DNA of 64,000 bases from Candidatus Gastranaerophilales bacterium (GTDB taxonomy: Bacteria > Cyanobacteriota > Vampirovibrionia > Gastranaerophilales > Gastranaerophilaceae). Made by a program: the position numbers and the translations under genes. How positions within the stretch are numbered: the first letter of the stretch is position 1; the number at the start of each line of letters is the position of its first letter. The DNA is taken from positions 1 through 64,000 of the forward strand of contig CALUXV010000002.1 of assembly GCA_944324835.1 (NCBI GenBank), in the 5' to 3' direction. Shown piece by piece: positions 53,399 to 63,837 of this stretch. The notes under the pieces were generated by a model. That model worked only from the letters and a program-made list of their open reading frames with translations. It had not been told where the DNA came from and made no database searches.

Positions 53399-53632
53399 AT
53401 AGGACCACCTTATTAAATATGTATTCTCTCTTTTACATATAAAAAGTCATTGGCATGCCCTGTAATTTCAAACACACGAAAAAATGTAACATTTGTTTAC
53501 ATTGAATTAAGAAATCAAGCTATTATTATCAATCAAATAAATGATATTTTTATCAAATTTATTAAGAAAAAGTGGATTTATCACGTTATATCATTATATA
53601 AATTAATAAGAGAACTATAAGGAAGCAGGAAA

Positions 53633-54145
53633 ATGACACTAGGAGTTTTTTCTAACAATTATATTCCACGAGAGAAGTATGCAATTAAAGACAATACAAC
53701 TAATACACATACTGATGCGGATGGACATAGTTCTTTTTTAGAAGAATTTGTTCAAGATGAAGCTGCTGAAAAACGTCTTAAAGCTGCTCTTGAACGTGAA
53801 GAAAAGCAAGTTGAAGAAATCCCGGTTGAATATACAATACCTTCTCATGCCAAAATAAGTGATTATATAGATAACTATCTTTTAATAAATGCCGAACAAG
53901 TTGCCTGTACTAATATGACGCAGCATTTAATAAAAAGTGACGAACTAAAAGAAACACTTGGTTTTTTAAATACTCAGGCGGCCAAAACCATGTTTCAGGG
54001 TAAAAAACGCCCTGATTTTCCAGAAAACAAACGTATGCCGGAGTTCAAAACCAATATGTTAACAACAAGACCTGTAAACTCAACCAACTTCTTTAGTACA
54101 GGTATTGATGGACGTACAAATAATTTTTTCATGACAGGCAAATAA
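53633..54145 (+). CDS. Unknown 170-aa protein upstream of the AKR-like gene
   Basis: No family recognised. An acidic N-terminus and a charged coiled-coil region (about 40-65, EKRLKAALEREEKQVEE) are followed by a helical middle and a Pro/Asn-rich tail ending FFSTGIDGRTNNFFMTGK. No signal peptide. GGAAGCAGGAAA precedes the ATG. It is one base from the AKR-like gene, so the two are cotranscribed. Confidence 0.65.
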   Translation: MTLGVFSNNYIPREKYAIKDNTTNTHTDADGHSSFLEEFVQDEAAEKRLKAALEREEKQVEEIPVEYTIPSHAKISDYIDNYLLINAEQVACTNMTQHLIKSDELKETLGFLNTQAAKTMFQGKKRPDFPENKRMPEFKTNMLTTRPVNSTNFFSTGIDGRTNNFFMTGK

Positions 54146-54146
54146 C

Positions 54147-54968
54147 ATGAAACTTGAACTTGATGCAGCTCTATTTGGTGAAATTCCACGTAATATTGCC
54201 GGAGAAATTATTGACTATGCAAAAGAAATAGGTATTTCTTCTATTTCTACAGCTGCCTTATACAATAAATCAGAAAATGCTTTAGGGCTATTAAATATAG
54301 AAGATTTCAATATTATAACAAAAACTATTAAAATTGATAGAAGTTTATCAAGACAAGCTAACTTCGAAAATTTTCGTGATGCATTTTATAATTCACAAAA
54401 GGCACTTGGATATATTGAACTATACGGACTTATGTTCCAATCTGCTGAAGACTTATTGTCAGAGCAGGGGTTGGTACTATGGGATTTAATAAATGATTTC
54501 AAAGAAAAAGAATATGTACATAAAATTGGAGTTTCTGTCAATACCCCCGGAGAATTAACTGAAATTATTGATATGATTGATGTTGACATTATACAAATAC
54601 CATTAAATCTACTTGATCAAAGATTTATAGGACTTTTACCAGAACTAAAACAAAAAGGGATTGAAATCCATACTCGTTCTACATTTTTACAAGGTTTATT
54701 ATTGATGAACAAGTATCAAATTCCTGAATATTTTAGAGAAATAATTTCTGTATTAGATTCTATACCTGAACCTAAGGCTGCTTATGCATTGTCTTTCCCT
54801 AAACTAATTAAAGAAATTGATAAAATATCCATCGGAGTTAAGAATAAAAGGGAATTAGAAGAAATTTTGAACATGTATAATTTTAATGTAGAAATTGTTG
54901 ATTATTCAAAATTCAGAATAGATACAGAAAAATTTATTAATCCATTAATCTTTAACAACAATATGTAA
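54147..54968 (+). CDS. Aldo/keto reductase-like protein with altered catalytic residues
   Basis: 273 aa, TIM-barrel AKR pattern of the short type seen in polysaccharide and legionaminate-type loci. SISTAALYNKSENALG aligns with the DTAxxYGxSExxLG motif (Tyr-39 kept, Asp replaced by Ser). IITK retains the Lys. YGLMFQSAEDLL aligns with YGLLLHNAEDLL, so the catalytic His is Gln. Two of four tetrad positions are therefore changed and the usual reductase activity is doubtful. It ends before a 110-bp gap. Confidence 0.75.
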   Translation: MKLELDAALFGEIPRNIAGEIIDYAKEIGISSISTAALYNKSENALGLLNIEDFNIITKTIKIDRSLSRQANFENFRDAFYNSQKALGYIELYGLMFQSAEDLLSEQGLVLWDLINDFKEKEYVHKIGVSVNTPGELTEIIDMIDVDIIQIPLNLLDQRFIGLLPELKQKGIEIHTRSTFLQGLLLMNKYQIPEYFREIISVLDSIPEPKAAYALSFPKLIKEIDKISIGVKNKRELEEILNMYNFNVEIVDYSKFRIDTEKFINPLIFNNNM

Positions 54969-55085
54969 ATATATGTGAATTTATTGTTAAAAAGGGTTTA
55001 TAATTTAAATATTTCTTGGTAAAATAATCTGGACAGAGAGTCAACCAATTATAATCATCTCATTGGTATTAAAGGAGTGTTTGTT

Positions 55086-55757
55086 ATGGTTAAAGCAATT
55101 GGGAGTTCATATGCTCCTGAACAAAAAGTTCAAACAATACGTGAACGTACACTAGAAGACGGCAAAAAAGGTGCTGCAGTTGGCGCTGTATTTGGAGCAA
55201 TTGAAGGATACTCTCGAAAAAGTTGGTTAACTAAAGATCAACCAAGTGATAAATTTATTAAAACTGTAAGCTTTAATATGTCTAAAGAGCTTCCAGCTAA
55301 TGAACACGTTGAATTTGAAAAAGTAACAAACTTTTTCAAAGCTTTAGTAAATTACAAAACTGAGTTACCCGAGTTAAGAACTAGAATCGAAGATAGTAAA
55401 GAACTTTCAAATGCTGTTCCTAAAAAAGAAGGTGAATCTTTAAAAGATGCTTTAGATAATATATTTTCTAAAGACAAATTTACTGTGAAACACGAATTAC
55501 GCAACTTACAAGATAGAACTGTAGTTGATAAAAAAGTAGACTTGGAAGCTGCTAAAAAACTTATTAACAAAAGTTTCGATAAAGAAACAAAAACGTTAAA
55601 AAAGAGTGATGAAGTTTCAAAAGAAATGTATGCTGTTCTTAAAAAGTCCGCAAGATCTATAAAATTAAGTACTGCCGTTTCTCACACAATGGCTGCAGCA
55701 GTTGTTGCCGGTACTATTGGACTTTTAATAGGAACACGTCACCTGGGAAAAGAATAA
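55086..55757 (+). CDS. Unknown protein with hydrophobic Gly/Ala ends
   Basis: 223 aa. The start at 55086 is set by AAAGGAG eight bases upstream. Near the N-terminus GAAVGAVFGAIEGY is a short Gly/Ala zipper; the C-terminus has a hydrophobic helix, MAAAVVAGTIGLLIGT. The middle is charged and helical. No family known. It ends 1 bp from the convergent tgt gene with no room for a terminator. Confidence 0.65.
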   Translation: MVKAIGSSYAPEQKVQTIRERTLEDGKKGAAVGAVFGAIEGYSRKSWLTKDQPSDKFIKTVSFNMSKELPANEHVEFEKVTNFFKALVNYKTELPELRTRIEDSKELSNAVPKKEGESLKDALDNIFSKDKFTVKHELRNLQDRTVVDKKVDLEAAKKLINKSFDKETKTLKKSDEVSKEMYAVLKKSARSIKLSTAVSHTMAAAVVAGTIGLLIGTRHLGKE

Positions 55758-55758
55758 C

Positions 55759-57353
<1,595 letters not shown>

Positions 57354-57412
57354 AAATTCAAATCTCTCCTATTAATGCTATATACAACTATTATTAGAAC
57401 ACAAACATAGTT

Positions 57413-58270
57413 CTAAGCCAATAATATATTATCAATCAATCTTACGCCCTCAACACGGCATGCAATTAAAACAAGTGTATTATTATCAGCCTTTGTCTTG
57501 TCTTCCAAATCATCTTTATCCACAAATTCCAAATATTCCATATCATGTTTATCGGTAAGATATGAAAATGCCGTTTCTTTCAATGCGGAAACATCCGTTA
57601 TACCTTTTTCATAACAAGCTTTTATATTGAAAAGAATCTTTGATAAAACGAGCGCATCTTTTTTACCTTCATCTGACAGATACTTGTTCCTGGAACTCAG
57701 TGCCAAGCCTGACTCTTCACGAACAATCGGACACGATACTATTTCTATCGGAAAATTTAAATCATTAACAAACTTCTTTATTATAACAAGCTGTTGCGCA
57801 TCTTTTTGACCGAAGAAAGCATAGTCTGCACCGGTAATATTAAACAATTTTGCAACAACTGTACAAACCCCGTCAAAATGTCCAACACGTGATTTACCAC
57901 AAAGTTTATTAACATAGAAAAACGGCGGTACAACATAAGCAAGTGTATCATTTGATAGTCTTTGCCCTTTTCCGTACATTTCATCAGGAGACGGTGCAAA
58001 AATCAAATCTGCCCCTATTGATTCCGCAAGTTCAACATCTTTATCTAAAGTTCTCGGATATTCATTATAATCTTCACCCGGACAAAATTGAATCGGATTT
58101 ACAAAAACCGACACAACAACTTTATCACAAGTTTCAACAGCTTTTTTAATCAAACTTGCATGGCCTGCATGTAAAGCCCCCATTGTCGGAACAAGTCCAA
58201 TTTTAATATTTTTATCTCCACGCCATTCTTTTACTTTTTCTTTAACTTCACTAATTTTGTGAATTAACAT
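57413..58270 (-). CDS. panC: Pantothenate synthetase
   Basis: 285 aa. Joins pantoate and beta-alanine using ATP. PTMGALHAGHASLIKKA holds the HIGH-like motif, with VFVNPIQFCPGEDYNEYPRTL, FGQKDAQQLVIIKKFVNDL and the KMSKS-like SSRNKYLS. It overlaps panB by 20 bp, so it is translationally coupled to it. Confidence 0.97.
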   Translation of the reverse strand: MLIHKISEVKEKVKEWRGDKNIKIGLVPTMGALHAGHASLIKKAVETCDKVVVSVFVNPIQFCPGEDYNEYPRTLDKDVELAESIGADLIFAPSPDEMYGKGQRLSNDTLAYVVPPFFYVNKLCGKSRVGHFDGVCTVVAKLFNITGADYAFFGQKDAQQLVIIKKFVNDLNFPIEIVSCPIVREESGLALSSRNKYLSDEGKKDALVLSKILFNIKACYEKGITDVSALKETAFSYLTDKHDMEYLEFVDKDDLEDKTKADNNTLVLIACRVEGVRLIDNILLA

Positions 58271-59063
58271 GTGTAACCTCTTTCTCGTCGGGATATCGCC
58301 CGTTTTTTACATCTTCACAATAATTTTTTGCAGCATTTAGTATAGAATCTTTTAGATTTGCATACTGCCTGACAAACTTCGGAACGTAATCAGAAAATTT
58401 CCCAAGCATATCATCAGATACAAGAACCTGTCCGGAACAGTATTTTCCCGCCCCTATCCCGATTGTCGGGATATCAAGATTTTCTGTAATATATTTTGCA
58501 CTTTCTTCCGGGAGAAGTTCCAAAACTAATGAAAACGCACCTGCAGCTTGTAATTTTTTACCCTGTTCAAGAATATATTCAGTATCTGACAGTGTTTTAC
58601 CCTGAATTTTATGACCACCAATTGAATGAATATACTGAGGAGTAAATCCTAAATGAGCCATAACAGGAATTCCAGATTCCGTACACCGTTTTACAACTTC
58701 TAAAATATAATCACTACAACCTTCTATTTTAACGGCAGAAGCTCCCGCTTTAATCATTTCCCCTGCATTTTTAAGAGCATTTTCAAGGGAAATATTAAAA
58801 GACATAAACGGCATATCTCCGACTACCATTGCACTTTTAACACCTCTTGCAACAGCTCCTGTGAATGTCAACATCTCATCCATTGATATTTTCTGGGTTG
58901 AATCATAGCCCAGAGCAACATTTGCCAGAGAATCTCCAACCAGAATAATATCAACTCCAGCCTCATCAAAATATTTTGCCGTAGAATAATCATAAGCGGT
59001 CAAAACTGCTATTTTTTGACCGTCTGATTTAAGTTTATTAATAGTTCTTACTGTTGTTTTCAT
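58251..59063 (-). CDS. panB: 3-methyl-2-oxobutanoate hydroxymethyltransferase
   Basis: 270 aa. First committed step of pantothenate synthesis. KIAVLTAYDYSTAKYFDEAG, ILVGDSLANVALGYDST, GDMPFMSFN, KIEGC and AHLGFTPQYIHSIGG are all family motifs. No aspartate decarboxylase (panD) is in the window. It starts on the yvcK stop codon (TAATG). Confidence 0.97.
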   Translation of the reverse strand: MKTTVRTINKLKSDGQKIAVLTAYDYSTAKYFDEAGVDIILVGDSLANVALGYDSTQKISMDEMLTFTGAVARGVKSAMVVGDMPFMSFNISLENALKNAGEMIKAGASAVKIEGCSDYILEVVKRCTESGIPVMAHLGFTPQYIHSIGGHKIQGKTLSDTEYILEQGKKLQAAGAFSLVLELLPEESAKYITENLDIPTIGIGAGKYCSGQVLVSDDMLGKFSDYVPKFVRQYANLKDSILNAAKNYCEDVKNGRYPDEKEVTHVNSQN

Positions 59064-60373
59064 TATTTCTTCTTATCTTCTTTCAATTGGCGTTTATACC
59101 AGTAGTAAATTGCCCGTGCAACTCTATGATAACTATGTCTTATAAGTCCGTTTTTACTTTCTTCTTCTTCCAGAAGGTTTCCTGTTACAACTTTTACACC
59201 TATCGGAGTTAAGTTTTCCATATCAAGTACAACAGGATATGAACCATATTTTGCATAAGTAGGTGACAGTTCTGTCGGCAAGCTGTTATTAACTAATACA
59301 GCATCCAGAATATCACGGCTGCCCGCATGGTTAATCAAAGCATTAACATGGCTTGCAACAGAATAGTTATCCGTTTCACCTTTTTGGGTCATTATATTAC
59401 ATACATAAATCTTCTTAGCTTTTGATTTTGCAACCGCTTCTGCAATTTCTTTTATCAAAAGGTTTGGGATAACACTTGTAAATAAACTACCCGGCCCCAT
59501 GATAATCAAATCCGCATCATGAATAGCATCAATAACTTCTGGTAAAGCTTTACATTCTGCAGGCTCTGTAAATAATCTCTTTATTTTGCCGCCAGCCTCT
59601 GGAATAGCAGATTCACCGTGAATAATTCTGCCGTCTTCCATTTCGGCAGCAAGTTTCATATTATCAAGAGTAGAAGGAAGCACACGTCCTCTGATTGATA
59701 ATACATTTGAAGATTCTTTAACTGCTCTTACCATATCACCGGTAATTGAACATAACGCAGTTAAAAATAAATTTCCGAAACTATGACCTTTTAGACCTTC
59801 ACCTATTTTAAATCGGTATTGGAACAATTTTGTAACTAAATCTTCATCATCAGCAAGAGCAGCAATACAGTTTCTAATATCACCGGGAGGTAAAACACCG
59901 AGTTCTTCTCTCAAACGTCCGGAGCTTCCACCGTCATCACCTACGGTTACAACAGCCGTAATATTATTTGTGATACCCTTTATTCCTTTTAATAGCATTG
60001 AGAGACCGGTACCGCCCCCAATTGCGACAATTTTAGGCCCCTTATTAAGTTTTTTACGGCGATATAATGCTTCAAGCATTGTTTCTTTTTCTCGGCCGTT
60101 TCTTAAATCAAGCATAGAAAGGTTTGTTTTTTGCCATCCTTTAAAGAAAAGAATTACTCCTGCAAATATTACTGCAACAGCAAGAACGTCTGCAGATGCC
60201 ATTGATTTTAAATAACTTAAGAAGTTATATACGGAACGCGGGCTTGATAAGGTTAATATCCCTATCATTATTAACACTGACCCTAAAAATATCAAAGCGA
60301 ACCATCTTTTTACTTCTAATCCTGGAATAAGCCATCCCGCATCTTTGGGAATTTTCATCATATTTTTTTTCAT
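59063..60373 (-). CDS. yvcK: YvcK/CofD-like gluconeogenesis factor with membrane anchor
   Basis: About 436 aa. Two N-terminal hydrophobic helices (about 24-42 and 62-78) are followed by the CofD-like domain: KIVAIGGGTGLSMLLKGIK, TVGDDGGSSGRLREELG, LPPGDIRNCIAAL, SFGNLFLTAL and the C-terminal TQKGETDNYSVASHV. YvcK binds UDP-sugars and helps link carbon metabolism to cell wall growth in Bacillus. The second ATG is chosen because AAGG then has correct spacing. Confidence 0.93.
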   Translation of the reverse strand: MKKNMMKIPKDAGWLIPGLEVKRWFALIFLGSVLIMIGILTLSSPRSVYNFLSYLKSMASADVLAVAVIFAGVILFFKGWQKTNLSMLDLRNGREKETMLEALYRRKKLNKGPKIVAIGGGTGLSMLLKGIKGITNNITAVVTVGDDGGSSGRLREELGVLPPGDIRNCIAALADDEDLVTKLFQYRFKIGEGLKGHSFGNLFLTALCSITGDMVRAVKESSNVLSIRGRVLPSTLDNMKLAAEMEDGRIIHGESAIPEAGGKIKRLFTEPAECKALPEVIDAIHDADLIIMGPGSLFTSVIPNLLIKEIAEAVAKSKAKKIYVCNIMTQKGETDNYSVASHVNALINHAGSRDILDAVLVNNSLPTELSPTYAKYGSYPVVLDMENLTPIGVKVVTGNLLEEEESKNGLIRHSYHRVARAIYYWYKRQLKEDKKK

Positions 60374-60382
60374 ATTCATACC

Positions 60383-61177
60383 TTAGTCTACCCAGCCTGA
60401 CAATTTAACTTTACCGTAATTAACCGGTTCAGGAGTAATCAATGCTCTTGAACGTTCTAAAATTTCTAACGAATTAGGATACTTATTAGAAAAATGAATA
60501 GTATCCGCTTCAACATAACTCTTACCTTCGGCATTATTATCTATCTGAGAAGTATGCAAGAAATTCTGTAATCTTTTTATACATGATTCAGTATCAGTTA
60601 TATCCGGAACTTCATAATCAATAGCCAAATCTGGAGTATAAACTTTATCCAGCATAATTTCCTGAGCAACAGGAATTTTTACGTAATCTCCGATTTTTTC
60701 GGTAATATCGCCAGCAGGACCGAAATATGTAAGCCATTGCGAACTTTTTTGTATAGCCCGTGCAAGAACTGTTGCAAATCTAAAATCTTCACCGGCACGT
60801 CTATACATAGCCCCATGCGGTCTTACATGCTCAATTTCAAGTTTATAAGCTTTCGCAAAAGATAACAAAGCACCTACTTGATAAATAACAAGAGCTTCTA
60901 ATTCATCTTCTGTCAATTCTATAGGTCTATAGCCAAAACCTTGTATATCATCAAAACCTATATGAGCACCTATTACTATATTTTTTTCTTTTGCAGTAAG
61001 AAGTGCATTTTTTATTGTCATCGGATCACCGGCATGGAATCCGCAAGAAATATTAACAGAACTTACGTAATCTAAAAATTCTAATTCATTATTATTGCGA
61101 TAAACACCATAACCTTGCGCAAGGTCACAGTTAAAATCTATTGTCTTAATACTCTTTCTTTCCAATGTTTTTTGCAT
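60383..61177 (-). CDS. pxpA: 5-oxoprolinase subunit A (PxpA, LamB/YcsF family)
   Basis: 264 aa. The start at 61177 is fixed by GAGG six bases upstream. DFNCDLAQGYGVYRN, VNISCGFHAGDP, VIGAHIGFDD and HVRPHGAMYRRA are the PxpA metal and substrate motifs. Known PxpA works with PxpB and PxpC to open 5-oxoproline; neither partner is in the window, so its role here is uncertain. Family members usually read DLNCDLGE(S/A)FG at the first motif and PSYPDLLGFGRR at the fourth; here both are altered (AQGYG, FDDIQGFGYR). Confidence 0.85.
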   Translation of the reverse strand: MQKTLERKSIKTIDFNCDLAQGYGVYRNNNELEFLDYVSSVNISCGFHAGDPMTIKNALLTAKEKNIVIGAHIGFDDIQGFGYRPIELTEDELEALVIYQVGALLSFAKAYKLEIEHVRPHGAMYRRAGEDFRFATVLARAIQKSSQWLTYFGPAGDITEKIGDYVKIPVAQEIMLDKVYTPDLAIDYEVPDITDTESCIKRLQNFLHTSQIDNNAEGKSYVEADTIHFSNKYPNSLEILERSRALITPEPVNYGKVKLSGWVD

Positions 61178-61246
61178 AAAATACCTCAACTAAAACTATA
61201 AGTTAATTATACTACAAAAAAATATCATTCAGGGTATGATATAAAT

Positions 61247-61999
61247 ATGGAAAAAATAACAGAATTTGAGATTAATAAAATTCCGCTCAAATATTCAAGA
61301 GAAGAGTTTCTATCTGATATAAACACTTTTTCTGAAGAGGAATGGAGAAAATGCGGAATAACAAAAGGAATTGATGGATTTGACGGGCTTCTGCAAATAA
61401 ACCAAGCATCAAAAATCAATGCTTTCGTCGAAAGATTTTTGAATAACAAAACAACCTTTGAATCTCCTTTTCTTAAAGAGTATTTTGATAATATCTTAAA
61501 AGAAATTCCGGAATTTGTAGGAATTATAGGAAAATTGCAGCATAAAACACATGCTTATGCAATTGATATCCACACAATAAAAACTTTGCAATCAGCGTAC
61601 AAAGACCCAATATATGAAACGTTGACTGCAGAAAATAAAGGAATTTTGAAATATGCAATCCTGCTTCATGATATTGGTAAAAAAGGCGGAATAATCGATC
61701 ACGGGCACGAATTTGTCAGTGCTGAATATGCAGAAAGAATCCTCAAGCCTTCACCTATCAAGTCCAAAATAATTGCCGATATCAAAAACCATGAGTGGTT
61801 CAAAGATTACTGTCAAAATGCAATATCAGCACAAGAGGTTTTAAAAAGATGCCACTCTCCTGAAATCTCAATGATTATGGCGAAGGCTGATTTAGCAAAT
61901 GTTAATCCGGAATTTCACTATTACTGTACAAAAACATCAACTCCGCAGGAATTTGATAAATTTATGGATAAAAAATTCAGCGAAGTATTTGTATTATAA
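61247..61999 (+). CDS. HD-domain phosphohydrolase
   Basis: 250 aa. The metal-binding HD set is visible: HTIKTL near 121, LLHDIGKKGGIIDHGHEF near 141-158, IKNHEWF near 182 and MIMAKADLANVN near 210. Length and lack of a partner domain leave the substrate (nucleotide or phosphoester) unknown. It is divergent from pxpA and 8 bp upstream of ribF, so it is probably cotranscribed with ribF. Confidence 0.8.
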   Translation: MEKITEFEINKIPLKYSREEFLSDINTFSEEEWRKCGITKGIDGFDGLLQINQASKINAFVERFLNNKTTFESPFLKEYFDNILKEIPEFVGIIGKLQHKTHAYAIDIHTIKTLQSAYKDPIYETLTAENKGILKYAILLHDIGKKGGIIDHGHEFVSAEYAERILKPSPIKSKIIADIKNHEWFKDYCQNAISAQEVLKRCHSPEISMIMAKADLANVNPEFHYYCTKTSTPQEFDKFMDKKFSEVFVL

Positions 62000-62007
62000 T
62001 TAAACCT

Positions 62008-62871
62008 ATGGAAATATTTGATAAACTGACCAAAATTAATAACTGTTCTCTGGCTCTTGGCTTTTTTGACGGAGTACATACTGGGCATAAAAAAGTTATT
62101 CAATCAGCCAAAAGGTTATACAATAATAAAACCGCAGTTATCACATTTAAAGAACACCCGTTTGCAAAAATATCCGATAAATATATAACAACAAGAGATA
62201 ACAGAGCAAAACTAATTTCATTATTAGAAATAGATTACCTGTTTGAACTTGATTTTACGGAAAAATTTTCTCAAATATCAGCCGAAGAATATCTTAAAAT
62301 GTTATATAACTTCTTTCAACCGTCGGTTATTTCGACAGGATTTAACCATACTTTCGGAAAAAATAAATCAGGGAATTCGGAATTTTTAAAAAAATATCAA
62401 AAAAAATATAACTATAAATATGTTGAAGTCCCGCCGCAAACTATGGACGGAGAGGTTATTTCATCTTCTAAAATTAAAGAGTACCTGAATATGGGAGATA
62501 TAATATCTGCCAATAAAATGCTCGGATACAATTTTTCAATAAAAGGAAGAGTAATTCACGGAAATCATATCGGCCGTACAATAGGTTTTCCGACCGCAAA
62601 CATAAAATATCCGGATAAAATTATACAAATACCTTATGGGGCATACTCTGCAATGATTAATGGAATGAAAGCGGTTGTAAATTTCGGTAAAAAACCAACT
62701 ATTGGAAAAGATTTGCAACCTGTTGTTGAAGCACATATTTTAAATTTTGACAAAAACATATATAATACTGATATTGAAATCAAATTTATAAAGAAAATAA
62801 GAAACGAAAAAAAATTTAATTCGCTTGACGAATTAACCGCACAAATTAATAAGGATATCAAAGAATGCTAA
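62008..62871 (+). CDS. ribF: Bifunctional riboflavin kinase / FMN adenylyltransferase
   Basis: 287 aa. The N-terminal FAD synthetase part reads ALGFFDGVHTGHKKVI (HxGH). GFNHTFGKNKSGN is followed by VISSSKIKEYL. The C-terminal flavokinase part reads GHIGRTIGFPTANI and the VVEAHILNFD motif. It makes FMN and FAD from riboflavin. It is on the same strand as the HD gene and overlaps the formyltransferase-like gene by 7 bp. Confidence 0.96.
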   Translation: MEIFDKLTKINNCSLALGFFDGVHTGHKKVIQSAKRLYNNKTAVITFKEHPFAKISDKYITTRDNRAKLISLLEIDYLFELDFTEKFSQISAEEYLKMLYNFFQPSVISTGFNHTFGKNKSGNSEFLKKYQKKYNYKYVEVPPQTMDGEVISSSKIKEYLNMGDIISANKMLGYNFSIKGRVIHGNHIGRTIGFPTANIKYPDKIIQIPYGAYSAMINGMKAVVNFGKKPTIGKDLQPVVEAHILNFDKNIYNTDIEIKFIKKIRNEKKFNSLDELTAQINKDIKEC

Positions 62872-63833
62872 AAGTTGTAATAATCGGCTACGGGGATATG
62901 TTTACAAATATGATTGCAGGAACACTGGATTCCGGCTCTCAAATTGTCGGTGTATTTCGTCACGACAGAGTAAAGTACCCTCGTCCTATAAGATGGTTTA
63001 AGGATATTTTTTTATCTGACTGCGATTACAACTATATCCAAAGTTATAAACTACACGAAATAAAAGCAAAAAGTGCAAATTCAGAATCATTCCGCAGGCA
63101 GCTTTTAAAACTTAATCCGGACATTATGATTGTAGCCTCCTGGAGTGAAAAAATTAAAAAAGAAATTTTTGATATCCCCAAAATAGCAACTATCAACGTT
63201 CATCCGTCATTGTTGCCAAGATATAGAGGGCCTAATCCATATATGCAGACTATTCTGCACGAAGAAAAACAAAGCGGCGTAACGTTTCACCTGATGGATG
63301 AAAAATTTGATTCTGGTGCAATTCTTGACCAGAGAACTATTGAAATTTCCCCTTCTGACACAGGGAAAGAATTAAAAGCAAAGACCGTATTGATTGCTCG
63401 TGGTGCAATTTGTGAACTTCTCGAAAAACTTTCTGAAGATGTAATATTTCCTATTTCGCAAAACGAAGCAAATGCAACATATTTTTCTACAGATTTTGAA
63501 CCTGAAATTATTTTCAAAGATACTGCTTCTAAAATTTCAGCACAAATAAGATGTATACATCCCTGGAGCAGCACTTACTTTTTTACAAGAAAAAGCGTAT
63601 TTGTTCCAAATCCTTACCAAATTACCATCACTAACAATACAACTCACTATACAGAACCGGGAACAGTTGTAGACATCAATCTAAAAGATAGAAGTTTAAC
63701 TGTTGTAACAGGTGATAATAAGTTAATAAGACTTGGAGGACTAAAGCTGTATGGTCCTATAAATCACTTATTTACAAAAATTGCGCTTAAACATATCTGT
63801 ATTGGAGAACTTGTAAGTATAAATTTGTACTAA
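62865..63833 (+). CDS. Formyltransferase-family protein (Fmt-like, not canonical)
   Basis: 322 aa. The catalytic triad is kept: INVHPSLLPRYRGPNP (Asn, His) and FDSGAILDQ (Asp). The N-terminus VVIIGYGDMFTNMIAG lacks the GTPDFAVP signature of methionyl-tRNA formyltransferase, and the C-terminal Fmt domain is only weakly recognisable (IRCIHPWSSTYFF). It may be a sugar or other 10-formyl-THF-dependent transferase, or a divergent Fmt. Coupled to ribF. Confidence 0.75.
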   Translation: MLKVVIIGYGDMFTNMIAGTLDSGSQIVGVFRHDRVKYPRPIRWFKDIFLSDCDYNYIQSYKLHEIKAKSANSESFRRQLLKLNPDIMIVASWSEKIKKEIFDIPKIATINVHPSLLPRYRGPNPYMQTILHEEKQSGVTFHLMDEKFDSGAILDQRTIEISPSDTGKELKAKTVLIARGAICELLEKLSEDVIFPISQNEANATYFSTDFEPEIIFKDTASKISAQIRCIHPWSSTYFFTRKSVFVPNPYQITITNNTTHYTEPGTVVDINLKDRSLTVVTGDNKLIRLGGLKLYGPINHLFTKIALKHICIGELVSINLY

Positions 63834-63837
63834 TAAA

